DNA of 43,478 nt from Calothrix rhizosoleniae SC01 (lineage in GTDB: Bacteria > Cyanobacteriota > Cyanobacteriia > Cyanobacteriales > Nostocaceae), in NCBI RefSeq assembly GCF_900185595.1, contig NZ_FYBH01000079.1, forward strand, positions 1 through 43,478. Direction: 5' to 3'. Position numbers and translations under genes: made by a program. Under the pieces are notes generated by a model, which saw only the letters and a program-made list of their open reading frames with translations, had not been told where the DNA came from and searched no databases. Below, in pieces: positions 28,601 to 37,282 of this stretch; position 1 is the first letter of the stretch, and every line of letters begins with the position of its first letter.

Positions 28601-28659
28601 GAAGCAGGGGAGCAGGGAGTAGGGAGCAGGGGTCAAAGTGTATTTTTAGCAATAATTAA
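25627..28659 (+). CDS. YdiJ-type FAD-linked oxidase / Fe-S dehydrogenase (2-hydroxyacid oxidation)
   Basis: 1010 aa from ATG 25627; an in-frame TTG lies two codons upstream. The N-terminal FAD_binding_4 domain has RGGGTGTNGQSLS and ATIGGMINTDGCGKGSR. The FAD-oxidase C domain has GSEGTLAVITEA, HVDVGCLHVRP and GEHGKGFRSEY. Cys-rich segments follow: CNGNGACFNFHGDDVMCPS and the ferredoxin-like GCLSCKACATQCPIHV. A C-terminal cysteine-rich (CCG-type) part has GHCTEKTS and VGCCGMAG. The architecture and length match E. coli YdiJ (1018 aa), reported as a D-2-hydroxyglutarate dehydrogenase; the substrate here is inferred. The last ~18 residues (SGRSRGAGSREQG...) are encoded by a TAGGGAG-type tandem repeat, so the C-terminus was extended or replaced by repeat DNA. 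Confidence 0.88.
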   Translation: MIPRLSLQSTAQPNIVNFLQQLAKTPFTGEIRGDFVSRLIAATDNSIYQILPQAVVFPRTQEDLRYIFQLSEKPEFANINFSPRGGGTGTNGQSLSTGIVIDCSKYMNQILELNLEAGWVRVQPGVILDQLNIYLKPYGVFFAPNVAPSNRATIGGMINTDGCGKGSRIYGRTSSHIIELTWILADGTMGRSQSLNSASLSQLKQGSDSLGKIYRQVDDIVTSKGDLIADIFPKMARFMTGYNLAKVYSSDEDTFNLNWILAGSEGTLAVITEAKLKLTKIPQFKQLLALHYNCFDDALQAASTLLASAPGAIETIDEKILALAQQDEIYYYVKDFIGDAQAINLVEFVADTDAEIEEKVNRVWENLAPATGYYLATQETEISRLWELRKKGVGLLGNQSGRRKPIAFIEDTAVPPACLASYIPELKALLTAYQLDYAMYGHVDVGCLHVRPALDMKVPEDEALIRELSDKVVALVRKYGGVMWGEHGKGFRSEYTPLFFGEELYEDLRRIKAAFDPHNKLNPGKIVTPFNSEAEVVQLEAPLRGHFDRQVSPLLQQAYQTAFNCNGNGACFNFHGDDVMCPSYKGMNNRIHSPKGRASLLREWLRQLSLNPERQITQSNILVKLWNSWQSFTGVEDYSHDVYAGMHGCLSCKACATQCPIHVNIPEMKSQFLELYHSRYLRHWRDYLIADIEAIAQWQSYLPRLTNFITLNPLSRWFTQHFFALVDIPGASEYTIKQGLLELNASEFDLTELSALDESARQRSIILLQDAFTSFYDSQIVIDTYAFLTSLGYSVHVAPFFPNGKLLHLQGFLDKFRAIALGNAHYLQQLGKLGIPIVGIEPSITLTYRDEYRKYVLDVEIPQIYLLQEFLNKVPVKLSSVTTNKTYYLYGHCTEKTSVLESGKQWQKIFQAFGLELIPVSVGCCGMAGIYGHEAEHYDTSKDIYQLSWAKHLPSNPEERQYILATGYSCRSQLKRFAGWTPLHPIQVLSGRSRGAGSREQGSKCIFSNN
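28601..28632. repeat. Heptameric STRR forming the 3' end of the YdiJ-like gene
   Basis: GCAGGGG/AGCAGGG/AGTAGGG/AGCAGGG units lie within the reading frame, just before the stop. Confidence 0.75.
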
Positions 28660-28961
28660 CACCAACAAGCAAATTGCACATATAGCAGTTTACAATTGAG
28701 TGCAATACTCTTAAAGGATTAATAAACCATAGAGTAAAACGAATAAATCCAGATTTAGTTGTACTTTAAATAGTGAGAGCTGCCATTTTTGTTATAAAGT
28801 GGGCGATTTTGCGATTAGGTGCTTAATAATTAAATTTTGACTATTTATTTGGGAACTATGTAGATATTACCTTTAGATAACTTCAACCCTCTTAGCTCGT
28901 ATCAAATTTGAACGGGTGCAGGTGTTTTGTATCTATAGTTCCACATCTCCAGCCTCTTTAT

Positions 28962-29819
28962 ATGAACAGAAACATTATATTTACAGCATTAACTATTGGA
29001 ACTTACTTAACAGGAATTACTGGTTGCTCTACTTTTAACACAGCTACCCAAGCTGAAGTTAAGACAAAGCAAGAAATAAAAGTTAATGGCTCAGGTAGTA
29101 CCTATAACGCAATACAGGTATTAGCTAAAGCTTATGAAAATAAAAGCAGTGGCATTAAAATAAATTTTTTACCTAAAAGCCAATCTTCTGCTGGTATCAT
29201 TGGTGTAAAAAAAGGAATAGTGGAAATTGGCACTGTGAGCCGAAAACTTAAAGCAAAAGAAGATGATGGCTCCATAGTATATCGAGAAGTAGCCAAAGAT
29301 GCCTTGGTAGTAGCAACTCACCCCAGCGTCAAGGGAGTAACCAACTTAAAAACTTCCCAACTCAAAGCAATTTACAGTGGTAAAGTCACCAATTGGCAAA
29401 AATTTGGTGGACCAGATGCAAAAATTGTACTATTAGATCGTCCTGAGGATGAATCGGGTAAGAGACTGTTGCGCCAATATTACTTGGGTAAGGAACTCAA
29501 GAATTCACCAGCAGCAGTGATTATGCGTCAGGAACCGGAGTTAATCAACGCGGTACAAAATACACCTTACAGTATTGGTGCGTTTTCCCTAGCTTATGCC
29601 ATTTCCAATAAATTACCAGTCAATCGCCTCAGCTTAAATAGTGTAGAGCCTACCCCCGCTAATGTAGAAGCCGGGAAATATAAGATGGTACGCCATATAG
29701 GTGTTGTCAGGAGTAAAAAATCTTCAGCAACTACCCAAGGATTTTTCGATTTTGCCTTTAGTAACGAAGGTAGTAACGTTTTACGCCAGTCAGCCTTTAC
29801 ACCATCCACTCAAAAATAA
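28962..29819 (+). CDS. PstS-like substrate-binding lipoprotein
   Basis: 285 aa from ATG 28962; the frame is open for 54 nt upstream from a TTG, but the lipoprotein signal begins here. The hydrophobic N-terminus ends in the lipobox LTGITGC, so it is lipid-anchored. The body shows the phosphate-binding-protein pattern: VNGSGSTYNAIQVLAKAYE, near VGIGEIGTVSR-like IVEIGTVSRK, TSQLKAIYSGKVTNWQKFGG and DESGKRLLRQYYL. Its stop lies 6 bp before the (broken) histidine kinase gene, and no pstCAB transport genes are present. It is therefore more likely the ligand-binding partner of that kinase than a transporter subunit (inference). The ligand may be phosphate or another oxyanion. Confidence 0.8.
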   Translation: MNRNIIFTALTIGTYLTGITGCSTFNTATQAEVKTKQEIKVNGSGSTYNAIQVLAKAYENKSSGIKINFLPKSQSSAGIIGVKKGIVEIGTVSRKLKAKEDDGSIVYREVAKDALVVATHPSVKGVTNLKTSQLKAIYSGKVTNWQKFGGPDAKIVLLDRPEDESGKRLLRQYYLGKELKNSPAAVIMRQEPELINAVQNTPYSIGAFSLAYAISNKLPVNRLSLNSVEPTPANVEAGKYKMVRHIGVVRSKKSSATTQGFFDFAFSNEGSNVLRQSAFTPSTQK

Positions 29820-29825
29820 AATCCT

Positions 29826-32012
29826 ATGCTTTTGAGTAAATACTCACAATTATCTTTAAAAGCTAAAATACTGTTACCCTTACTTTTTACTTTTCTCGGC
29901 ATTTGGAGTGTAGGAACAGTCAGTTTTGGCTATTTTTTCAGCCAGCGTTTAGAAGCAAAGCTGAAAGCTGAAACTGAGGATGTTTCTTCCTTAGTAATGC
30001 ACGCTTTTCACCATGAAAAACAATTACTGCTTCTCAAAGCTAGGTGGGTAGCAGATTCTCAGGAAATTTCCCAATTAGTTGCTAACAAAAACAAAATAGC
30101 ATTACTGCGTAGCCTCTTAAGTAGGTAGGCGTAAAAAATTATCGTTTGGATAAGACAGGGGGCAGGGGGCAGGGAGCAGGGGGAAAAAGGGTTTTAGCCT
30201 TATTTACTTTTCTCCACATAGTTTGGTTTTATTGTGCCGACTTACTTACCCCTCAAAGAATCCTTACAACTGGATTTGATTAAAGTGATTGACAAAAAAG
30301 GTGAGGTATTGGCAGAAGTACGTCAAAAAGAACTAGCCCATGTTCAGTTTAGGGATTCAGCTGTTAATGAAGCTGCAAGTATTGGCATGGATTTATTTGA
30401 TATTATTGCAGCAAAAAACAAAAAATCTTCACTCCTAGTGGGTTTAACCTCAGTCAAATCTACCCAAGAAATTCTAGGGGGAGTAATTGTTGGTCAGGAA
30501 ATTAGTGAGTCAGTAATGACTCAAATTCGTGCTCGTGCAAAGACACATCTAGTCACTTTCCAAAATAATCAAGCCACTGCATCCACCCTAAAGACAGCTA
30601 AAACTGATGATTGGCAACCTCCAGAGATAGTAGCACCACCGACAAAAGTTACTATTGCAGGTGAAAGATTTATTGCCAAATCTATGCAAATTACAGGATT
30701 TAATACTACCACAGCTAAAATAGTCCTACTCAATCCTGTTGCACCCTTAGAAGAGACTCAGAAGAAATTATGGCTGTGTATTATAGTTTTTTCCTTATCA
30801 GGAGCCGTTGTCTTTAGTCTTGTCGTTACGAAAGTCATTGACTTAGTAACTCGTCGTATTATGGATTTGACAGCTGCAACTAAGAAATTAGCCATTGGGG
30901 ATATGAGTACCCGCATTAATTTGGTTGGGAATGATGAAATTAGTACCTTAGCTCAAAGCTTTAACGACATGGCAGAACAGATATATTTGTTCTGGCTAGG
31001 ACAAGAGGAAGCTTATCAGCAATTAGATTTATATAACCAAAATTTAGAACAAAAGGTAGAAAAAAGAACTCAAGAATTAAGCGATAACAATATATATTTA
31101 CAACAAACACTGCAAGAATTACAACGTACCCAAACTCAGATGATTCAAAGTGAAAAGATGTCTAGTTTAGGTCAAATGGTTGCAGGTATTGCCCATGAAA
31201 TAAATAATCCAGTCACCTTTATTCACGGCAATCTCCAACATGCCAAAGGATATATTCAAGATTTATTGAATTTGATAGAGCTTTACCAACAGTACTATCC
31301 CGAACCACCAGAAGAAATTGAAGACGAAATTGAAACTATTGACCTTGATTATCTCAAATCAGACTCCGAAAAAATATTTCAATCAATGCAAAATGGCTCT
31401 CAGCGCATTAGTCAAATAGTCTTGTCTCTGCGTAATTTTTCCCGTTTGGATGAATCTGATTGTAAAAAAGTTGATATTCATGAAGGTATTGATAGTACTT
31501 TGCTAATTTTACACAGTCGTTTACAGTCAGAAAATAAATATCCAGAAATTAAAATTATTAAAAAATATAGTTATCTACCCTTAGTTGAGTGTTACCCCAG
31601 TCAACTCAATCAAGTATTAATGAATATTCTGATGAATGCCATTGATTCATTACAAGACTATAACCAAAAACGCACAATTGAAAAAATTAAACTAAATCCT
31701 AGTTGTATTCATATCACCACAGAAATAATTGATGAAAATTGGATAAAAATTAAGATAGCTGATAATGGTGCTGGTATTCCTCAAGATATTTTACCGAAAT
31801 TATTCGACCCTTTCTTTACTACCAAAGAAGTTGGTAAAGGAACTGGTTTAGGATTATCAGTTAGCTACCAAATTGTAGTAGACAATCATGGTGGTAAATT
31901 ATCTTGTCACTCTACTTATGGGCAAGGAGCAGAATTTATCATTGAAATTCCCATCAATCAGCTAAAATCCGATAGCAACAGCATAAACCAAGCTGCCATT
32001 GCCAATATATAA
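29826..32012 (+). pseudogene. Membrane histidine kinase split by a 127-bp MITE
   Basis: Two open stretches in the same frame, 29826-30128 and 30234-32012, are separated by MITE B, which brings four in-frame stops (first TAG 30126-30128). Removing the element plus one TA (129 bp) joins codon 98 (TTA) to CCC, giving ...LLRSLLPLKESLQ..., and restores a 685-aa kinase. The restored protein has TM1 ~13-35, an extracellular sensor, TM2 ~272-296, HAMP, coiled coil, HisKA (His in GIAHEINNP) and HATPase (NILMNAIDSL, ADNGAGIP, GTGLGLSVS). All catalytic motifs are intact, so inactivation is recent. The 3' part could be made from GTG 30234, keeping TM2 and the kinase, but no RBS is seen there. It follows the PstS-like lipoprotein by 6 bp. 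Confidence 0.88.
30120..30246 (+). mobile_element. MITE B copy 2, inserted in the histidine kinase
   Basis: 127 bp beginning AGTAGGTAGGCGTAAAAAAT and ending GTGCCGACTTACT, flanked by duplicated TA (30118-30119 and 30247-30248). It is about seven mismatches from the copy at 25287. The ends are imperfect inverted repeats (TAAGTAGGTAGGC / TAAGTAAGTCGGC). Contains GGGGGCAGGGAGCAGG repeat DNA. Confidence 0.88.
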
Positions 32013-32035
32013 AAAGTTATTTCAATTAATTGTAT

Positions 32036-32428
32036 TTAAAATTTAATCCCTAGCTGACCATTAATTCCTCGAATAGAGTTATAACCTACTCCCACAAATA
32101 GGTTATCAGTAGCACTGACTTGCACCCCACCAGATACGGCAACACCTTTATCTTCCGTATAATATCCAACTCCTAAATATGGTGATAATACAGGTAGGTT
32201 GATAAATTTCAACAAGTCTACACCCACCGAACCGTCAGGCCCCGCTCCCAACTCAGCCCCTACTCCCAAGGCTCTTGCACCTACTGCATAAGTAACATCA
32301 CCTTCCTGTGAACCGACGGAAACCCAAGGTCTGGGAACGATTTGAGCATCAGCACGTTGGGGAGCATGTAAAAATAATAATCCCACAGATACGATCGCAG
32401 CTTTCAGAATAACTGTTGTTTTCATCAT
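32036..32428 (-). CDS. Small secreted protein, possible outer-membrane beta-barrel
   Basis: 130 aa. The N-terminal signal peptide (MMKTTVILKAAIVSVGLLFL) probably ends after ADA. The mature ~100 residues are Gly/Val-rich with alternating hydrophobic positions and repeated GVG/VGVGY motifs, ending in a terminal Phe (QLGIKF), which suggests a small porin-like barrel or periplasmic beta protein. No family was recognised. ATG-ATG at the start leaves the first codon ambiguous by one. It converges with the split kinase gene (23-bp gap). Confidence 0.65.
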   Translation of the reverse strand: MMKTTVILKAAIVSVGLLFLHAPQRADAQIVPRPWVSVGSQEGDVTYAVGARALGVGAELGAGPDGSVGVDLLKFINLPVLSPYLGVGYYTEDKGVAVSGGVQVSATDNLFVGVGYNSIRGINGQLGIKF

Positions 32429-33183
32429 TTATTCCCATTTATTTCTGATAATTAGCTGTGACTGATTTTACTGTCCATAAGTGCCCAAATAATTTGGCTA
32501 TTGGTTACAAAGAGGCAGGGGAGCAGGGAGTAGGGAGTAGGGAGTAGGGAGTAGGGAGTAGGGAGCAAGAGGGAAAGAGGGAAAGAGGGAAAGAAGGGAA
32601 GGCAAAAAGCTTATTACTTCTTTATTCTCCCCACACTCAGGATTGATGATTGCTCTCGATTACTGAATTGATGCTCTAGGCTCTACAGCAGGGGAAAAAC
32701 TGCATTCTCCGTGCTTCTTCTCATCAAACTTAGAAGTCAGCAATGCTCAGATAGGAGTTCATATATTTTGCTCATAACTGTGTCATCAATTCTTGACATA
32801 AGTACCCATTATCGCCTACACAACCTATTCTTATGTTGGTAGTTATATGATGAAACCATGACATATTGATCCCGCAATCATTGATATTTTCGTAGAAGTA
32901 CCAAAAATCACTAGATTAACCCCTTGATCCCAGACTTAATTTAGTTGTTAATATTCATTAACAGCAACAGAATCCTCCGCTCCAAAAAATGCTGACTTCA
33001 GGATTTTAGGAGATTGAAAGGGATTGTGCAGAAATAAAAAACACATTGAAAACTAAAAAAACTAAGTAAAACCAAGAATGACTCGTTTAAATAACAGTTC
33101 ATTATGTAATGTATGGATATTTCACAGTCATTCTCTATTTAGGGGATATCCTTTACCTTTCAAATTAAACGGAGGCCAAAATT
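32429..33183. other. 755-bp gene-free region with STRR
   Basis: Holds a TAGGGAG heptamer array and repeat D copy 3 at 32511-32639. The remaining ~540 bp before the DUF4912 gene are AT-rich, with no gene, RNA or clear promoter assigned. Confidence 0.55.
32511..32639. repeat. TAGGGAG array plus repeat D copy 3
   Basis: About seven TAGGGAG heptamers (32516-32565), then GAGGGAAA octamers, then the core GGCAAAAAGCTTATTACTTC (32600-32619) and TTTATTCTCCCCACACTC. Unlike copies 1 and 2, the trailing nonamer array is missing. Confidence 0.8.
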
Positions 33184-34419
33184 ATGGCAAAAGAACGTCC
33201 ACCTATAGAAGAAATGACATTGCGTCAACTTCGCAAAGTCGCCAGTGAATATGGCATCTCTCGTTACAGTCGGATGCGTAAATCACAATTACTCGCAGCG
33301 ATTCAAGACATCGAGCGTAGTAAACATACTCTCAATCAATCTCAGTCAATGGAGGCACAGGAAACCGTGGAAGCAGCAAAATTTGAGTTAGGGCAAGAAG
33401 ATAGAAATGGTGAAGTCCTCGCTGATGTCGATGCCGGATTAGCGGATCTACCTGCTGGTTATGGTGAAAGTCGCATTGTTCTCATGCCTCGGGATCCTCA
33501 ATGGGCTTATACATATTGGGACATTCCTAATGACCATAAAGAAGAGTTACGTAGGCAGGGCGGACAACAGCTAGCACTGAGAATTTACGACGTTACCGAC
33601 ATCAACATTGATACCCAAAGTCCCCATAGCCTTCAAGAATATCCTTCTGATGAACTAGCTCGGGAATGGTACTTACCAATTCCAGTGAGCGATCGCGATT
33701 ATGTCATTGATATTGGCTACCGTTGTGCTGATGGTCGTTGGTTAATTTTAGCACGTTCTGCACGGGTACACGTTCCTCCTGTATACCCTTCCGACTGGAT
33801 TGAAGATATTTTTGTCAACATCGACTTTGACCAAGATTTACAGGGTAAAACTGTTTACAACTTGGTTCCTCCTGCGAAGAAAATGGTTACAGCTGGTGGG
33901 AATGCCATCTACGATCAAATCTTTGGCATGGCAGAGTCTGCTGAAGCTATGCGAGTTGCTGGTTCTATGTTTGGTTCCATGCACCATGTTCCCGGCTCCA
34001 TGCAGCCAGAACAAGCCATCAGCTCTTACGTCTTCCCCTCTGGCGTTGGTATGTGGTCAATTCCTACTGCATCAGGTATTAATATGTCTGGTGTGGGTAT
34101 GTCCGGAGTTGGTTTTTCTGCTTCCGCACCACCCATACGTCCCCGTCAGTTCTGGTTAATTGCTGATGCTGAATTAATTGTTTATGGAGCTACAGAGCCC
34201 GATGCTACCGTTACCATTGGTGGTCGTCCAATTAAGCTAAATCCAGATGGTACATTCCGCTTCCAGATGTCCTTCCAGGATGGTGTAATTGACTACCCAA
34301 TTATGGCTGTAGCTGCTGATGGCGAGCAAACCCGCTCTATCCATATGAATTTTGAACGTGAGACACCATCACGCAATACCAATACAAAAGACGAGGCTAC
34401 TTTAGAATGGCTTTCTTAA
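33184..34419 (+). CDS. DUF4912 protein with N-terminal SAP/Rho_N-like domain
   Basis: 411 aa. GGAGG lies 8 nt before the ATG. The first ~50 residues (MTLRQLRKVASEYGISRYS..MRKSQLLAAI) form a helix-extended-loop-helix of the SAP/Rho_N type that often binds nucleic acid. Residues ~95-230 match DUF4912 (RIVLMPRDPQWAYTYWDIP, LAREWYLPIPVSDRDYVIDIGY). A Gly/Ser/Met-rich linker (~255-310) follows, then a second beta-rich module (FWLIADAELIVYGATEPDATVTIGG) resembling Ig-like repeats. The family is widespread in cyanobacteria without a known function. It is followed by a strong terminator and apparently monocistronic. Confidence 0.85.
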   Translation: MAKERPPIEEMTLRQLRKVASEYGISRYSRMRKSQLLAAIQDIERSKHTLNQSQSMEAQETVEAAKFELGQEDRNGEVLADVDAGLADLPAGYGESRIVLMPRDPQWAYTYWDIPNDHKEELRRQGGQQLALRIYDVTDINIDTQSPHSLQEYPSDELAREWYLPIPVSDRDYVIDIGYRCADGRWLILARSARVHVPPVYPSDWIEDIFVNIDFDQDLQGKTVYNLVPPAKKMVTAGGNAIYDQIFGMAESAEAMRVAGSMFGSMHHVPGSMQPEQAISSYVFPSGVGMWSIPTASGINMSGVGMSGVGFSASAPPIRPRQFWLIADAELIVYGATEPDATVTIGGRPIKLNPDGTFRFQMSFQDGVIDYPIMAVAADGEQTRSIHMNFERETPSRNTNTKDEATLEWLS

Positions 34420-34470
34420 AATACTGGCATTGAAATAACAGATAAGATCAGTATATAAATCAACATCCTT

Positions 34471-34496
34471 GCCACAGTTTGACTGTGGCTTTTTTT
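34471..34496 (+). terminator. Strong rho-independent terminator
   Basis: GCCACAG-tttga-CTGTGGC is a perfect 7-bp stem followed by TTTTTTT, 52 bp after the DUF4912 stop. Confidence 0.92.
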
Positions 34497-34716
34497 ATAA
34501 GTAATAAGTAATAAATTTACTAATGTCTTAACTTATATGAGTTGCACTATATCTGATCAATTTACCTATTTGTAAATATTCTAAAATTAGTGATGTTTAG
34601 ATCCCTGACTGATTAAAGTTGGGGATCTAATTTTTCATGTTGCCATAGTCTGCCTCCAGGGCTGGTAATTTAGGATTACTATAGGTATAGGAAAAAGATA
34701 ATAATTTTTAGTTTTG

Positions 34717-35109
34717 ATGATGTCAATTGTTGAAATACTTAAACAAGACTATCAAAGATTTCCCACGAATCAAACTTATGATATTTATGCAGAAGATGTG
34801 TATTTTCAAGATCCCCTAACTAAATTTCGTGGCATTAAACGTTACAAAAAAATGATTCACTTCATCCAGAAGTGGTTTTTAGACCCTAAGATGGATGTCC
34901 ATGACATTCAGCAGCAGGACAAAACAATTAAAACTGAATGGACTCTGAGTTGGAATACTCCCCTACCTTGGAAACCCCGCATCTCTATTTCTGGTTGGAG
35001 TGAATTACGTCTCAATCCCCAAAATTTAATAGTTTCCCATGTTGATTATTGGCATTGTTCCCCCCTATATGTACTCAAACAGCACTTATTTGCTGGTAAG
35101 GGTCGATAA
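34717..35109 (+). CDS. DUF2358 protein (SnoaL/NTF2-like)
   Basis: 130 aa from ATG 34717 (the next codon is also ATG). It matches DUF2358, a small NTF2-like fold found in cyanobacteria and plant plastids: YDIYAEDVYFQDPLTKFRGI near the N-terminus, then WTLSWNTPLPWKPRISISGWSEL and a terminal HVDYWHCS. No catalytic residues can be named. It lies 43 bp upstream of the ArsA-like ATPase and may be co-transcribed with it. Function unknown. Confidence 0.82.
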   Translation: MMSIVEILKQDYQRFPTNQTYDIYAEDVYFQDPLTKFRGIKRYKKMIHFIQKWFLDPKMDVHDIQQQDKTIKTEWTLSWNTPLPWKPRISISGWSELRLNPQNLIVSHVDYWHCSPLYVLKQHLFAGKGR

Positions 35110-35152
35110 TGTAAATAAATATGAACAATTATGAGCAGGTATAGAACCATCC

Positions 35153-36340
35153 ATGCGTGTAATTTTAATGACTGGTAAAGGCGGAGTAGGGAAAACTTCT
35201 GTTGCTGCTGCCACTGGACTGCGTTGTGCAGAGCTAGGTTATCGTACCTTAGTTTTGAGCACGGATCCTGCTCACTCCCTTGCAGATAGCTTTGACATGG
35301 AAATGGGGCATGAACCCCAGCAAATCCGTCCTTATCTATGGGGTGCAGAATTGGATGCCTTAATGGAGTTGGAAGGCAACTGGGGCAGTGTAAAACGTTA
35401 TATTACCCAGGTTTTGCAGGCGCGAGGTTTAGAGGGAGTACAGGCGGAAGAATTGGCAATTCTACCGGGCATGGATGAGATTTTTGGCTTGGTAAGAATG
35501 AAACGCCACTATGATGAGGGGGATTTTGACGTTCTAATTATTGACTCTGCTCCTACGGGTACTGCATTAAGATTGCTGAGTTTGCCAGAGGTTGGTGGTT
35601 GGTATATGCGCCGCTTCTACAAACCTTTCCAAAATATATCAGTTGCCCTGAGACCCTTAGTAGAGCCATTATTTAAACCTATTGCTGGCTTTTCCTTGCC
35701 AGATAAAGAAGTAATGGATGCTCCTTATGAATTTTACGAACAAATTGAAGCTCTGGAAAAAGTTCTCACAGACAATAGTAAGACCTCTGTACGCTTAATT
35801 GCCAACCCAGAAAAGATGGTAATTAAAGAGTCCCTGCGGGCTCATGCTTATCTGAGCTTATATAATGTTTCTACAGATTTAGTTGTAGCTAATCGCATTA
35901 TTCCTGATGAAGTTGAAGATCAATTTTTCCAGAAGTGGAAGGAGAATCAAAAGCAATATCGTCAGGAAATTCATGATAACTTCCATCCCTTACCTGTAAA
36001 GGAAGTACCACTATTTTCTCAAGAGATGTGTGGGATGGAAGCTCTAGAAAGATTGAAAGATACGCTCTACAAAGATGAAGATCCGGCTCAGGTATACTAC
36101 CAAGAAAATACAATTCGTGTCGTTCAAGAGCAAAATCAATATAGTTTGGAACTATATTTACCTGGGATTCCTAAAAATCAAATTCAATTAAGCAAGAATA
36201 GCGATGAGCTAAATATTAGAATTGGTAATCATCGTCGAAATTTAGTGTTGCCGCAAGCTTTAGCTGCTCTGCAACCTGCTGGAGCAAAAATGGAGGAAGA
36301 TTATTTGAAAATCCGTTTTGCTGAAGTTGTGAAGGCTTAG
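35153..36340 (+). CDS. ArsA/Get3-like ATPase with C-terminal Hsp20-like domain
   Basis: 395 aa. The deviant P-loop [15 protein letters not shown] is at residues 8-22, followed by [13 protein letters not shown] (switch I) and [16 protein letters not shown] (switch II), typical of the ArsA/Get3 branch of SIMIBI ATPases. There is one ATPase domain, so it would act as a dimer. Residues ~318-392 ([31 protein letters not shown]) match the ArsA_HSP20 domain. No arsenic genes are nearby; a role in membrane-protein targeting or chaperoning, as for Get3, is possible but not shown. A hairpin follows the stop. Confidence 0.9.
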   Translation: MRVILMTGKGGVGKTSVAAATGLRCAELGYRTLVLSTDPAHSLADSFDMEMGHEPQQIRPYLWGAELDALMELEGNWGSVKRYITQVLQARGLEGVQAEELAILPGMDEIFGLVRMKRHYDEGDFDVLIIDSAPTGTALRLLSLPEVGGWYMRRFYKPFQNISVALRPLVEPLFKPIAGFSLPDKEVMDAPYEFYEQIEALEKVLTDNSKTSVRLIANPEKMVIKESLRAHAYLSLYNVSTDLVVANRIIPDEVEDQFFQKWKENQKQYRQEIHDNFHPLPVKEVPLFSQEMCGMEALERLKDTLYKDEDPAQVYYQENTIRVVQEQNQYSLELYLPGIPKNQIQLSKNSDELNIRIGNHRRNLVLPQALAALQPAGAKMEEDYLKIRFAEVVKA

Positions 36341-36356
36341 ATTATTACTTCTATTT

Positions 36357-36377
36357 CCCCTATTGAGAAAATAGGGG
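36357..36377 (+). terminator. Possible terminator after the ArsA-like gene
   Basis: CCCCTATT (36357-36364) pairs perfectly with AATAGGGG (36370-36377). The T run after the stem is weak (ATTTAG), so termination is uncertain. Confidence 0.5.
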
Positions 36378-37282
36378 ATTTAGATATTGTTCAATCACAG
36401 CATTATTTAATATTACAGATTGCTTTATCTCTAATGCTAGCTAAATATTTATACTGCTCAATAATAAACTATATTGTTATATGGCACTACGCAATTAGGG
36501 CGCGGACATTTTTGAAAGCCCAAACTTATGGGCAGTAAACTTATTATTTATTACTTATTACTTGCACGTAGTTCCATTTTATCCAAAATTTTTCTATTTT
36601 TATTCACAGGTAAGTAATTCGGCACAATAAAATCGAGCTATGTGAAGAAAAGTAAATAAGCCTAAAACCCTTTTTCTCCTGCTCTCCTCCGGATTGCGCC
36701 ACTTGCTACAACGCGCTTAACCTGGGCAATGCAGTGGCTTACCTGCCCCCTGCCTTATCCAAACGATAATTTTTTACGCCGCTACTTACTAGTGTGTTCT
36801 GGTTTTTCTATATTAATGATTATTTTAATTCTTTAGAGGTATTGACAAAATATACATAGCTCTAATCTATACAATGATGGTTGTTAATAGATGGTTATTA
36901 TCTAAACTTCGCTCTTAAAACCCTAAACTTAGGTTGCGTATGTGACTGTAACAGTTAAAACTATATTTAAGCTCTGATATATAAAAATCAATATATCTTT
37001 ATAAGTGTTTGCTTATTGATAAATTATCGGTAAGCTGATTGTCGCCTATTTCTTATTATCCATGTCCTTTTCCAACTTTCGCTAATTAATTGCTTCCCTT
37101 AGCTTACGTCAACATAAACTAATTAGCCATGATGAACTGGCTCCACCAGAATGCATGAAATAGTGTGTGATATTACTGGAATTTCAATATTTATTAGCCA
37201 GTAACTTAACTATAAGTTGCTGAAAGTTATTTATGACTTACTGAAAACTTAATCTATATAATATTCAAGTCGTCTAACTAAT
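36378..37282. other. 905-bp gene-free region with repeats
   Basis: Contains repeat C copy 2 (36515-36548), a TTATTAC heptamer run, and MITE B variant (36613-36786). After 36790 it is AT-rich; TTGACA at 36842 has no well-spaced -10. No gene recognised. Confidence 0.55.
36613..36786 (-). mobile_element. MITE B copy 3 (174-bp variant)
   Basis: Ends AGTAATTCGGCACAATAAAA and CGATAATTTTTTACGCCGCT..ACT, flanked by TA on both sides (36611-36612, 36787-36788). It is in reverse orientation to the other two. The end regions match them, but the interior carries about 47 bp extra, including a GC-rich piece (TTGCGCCACTTGC with GCAGTGGC) that can fold. Confidence 0.75.
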
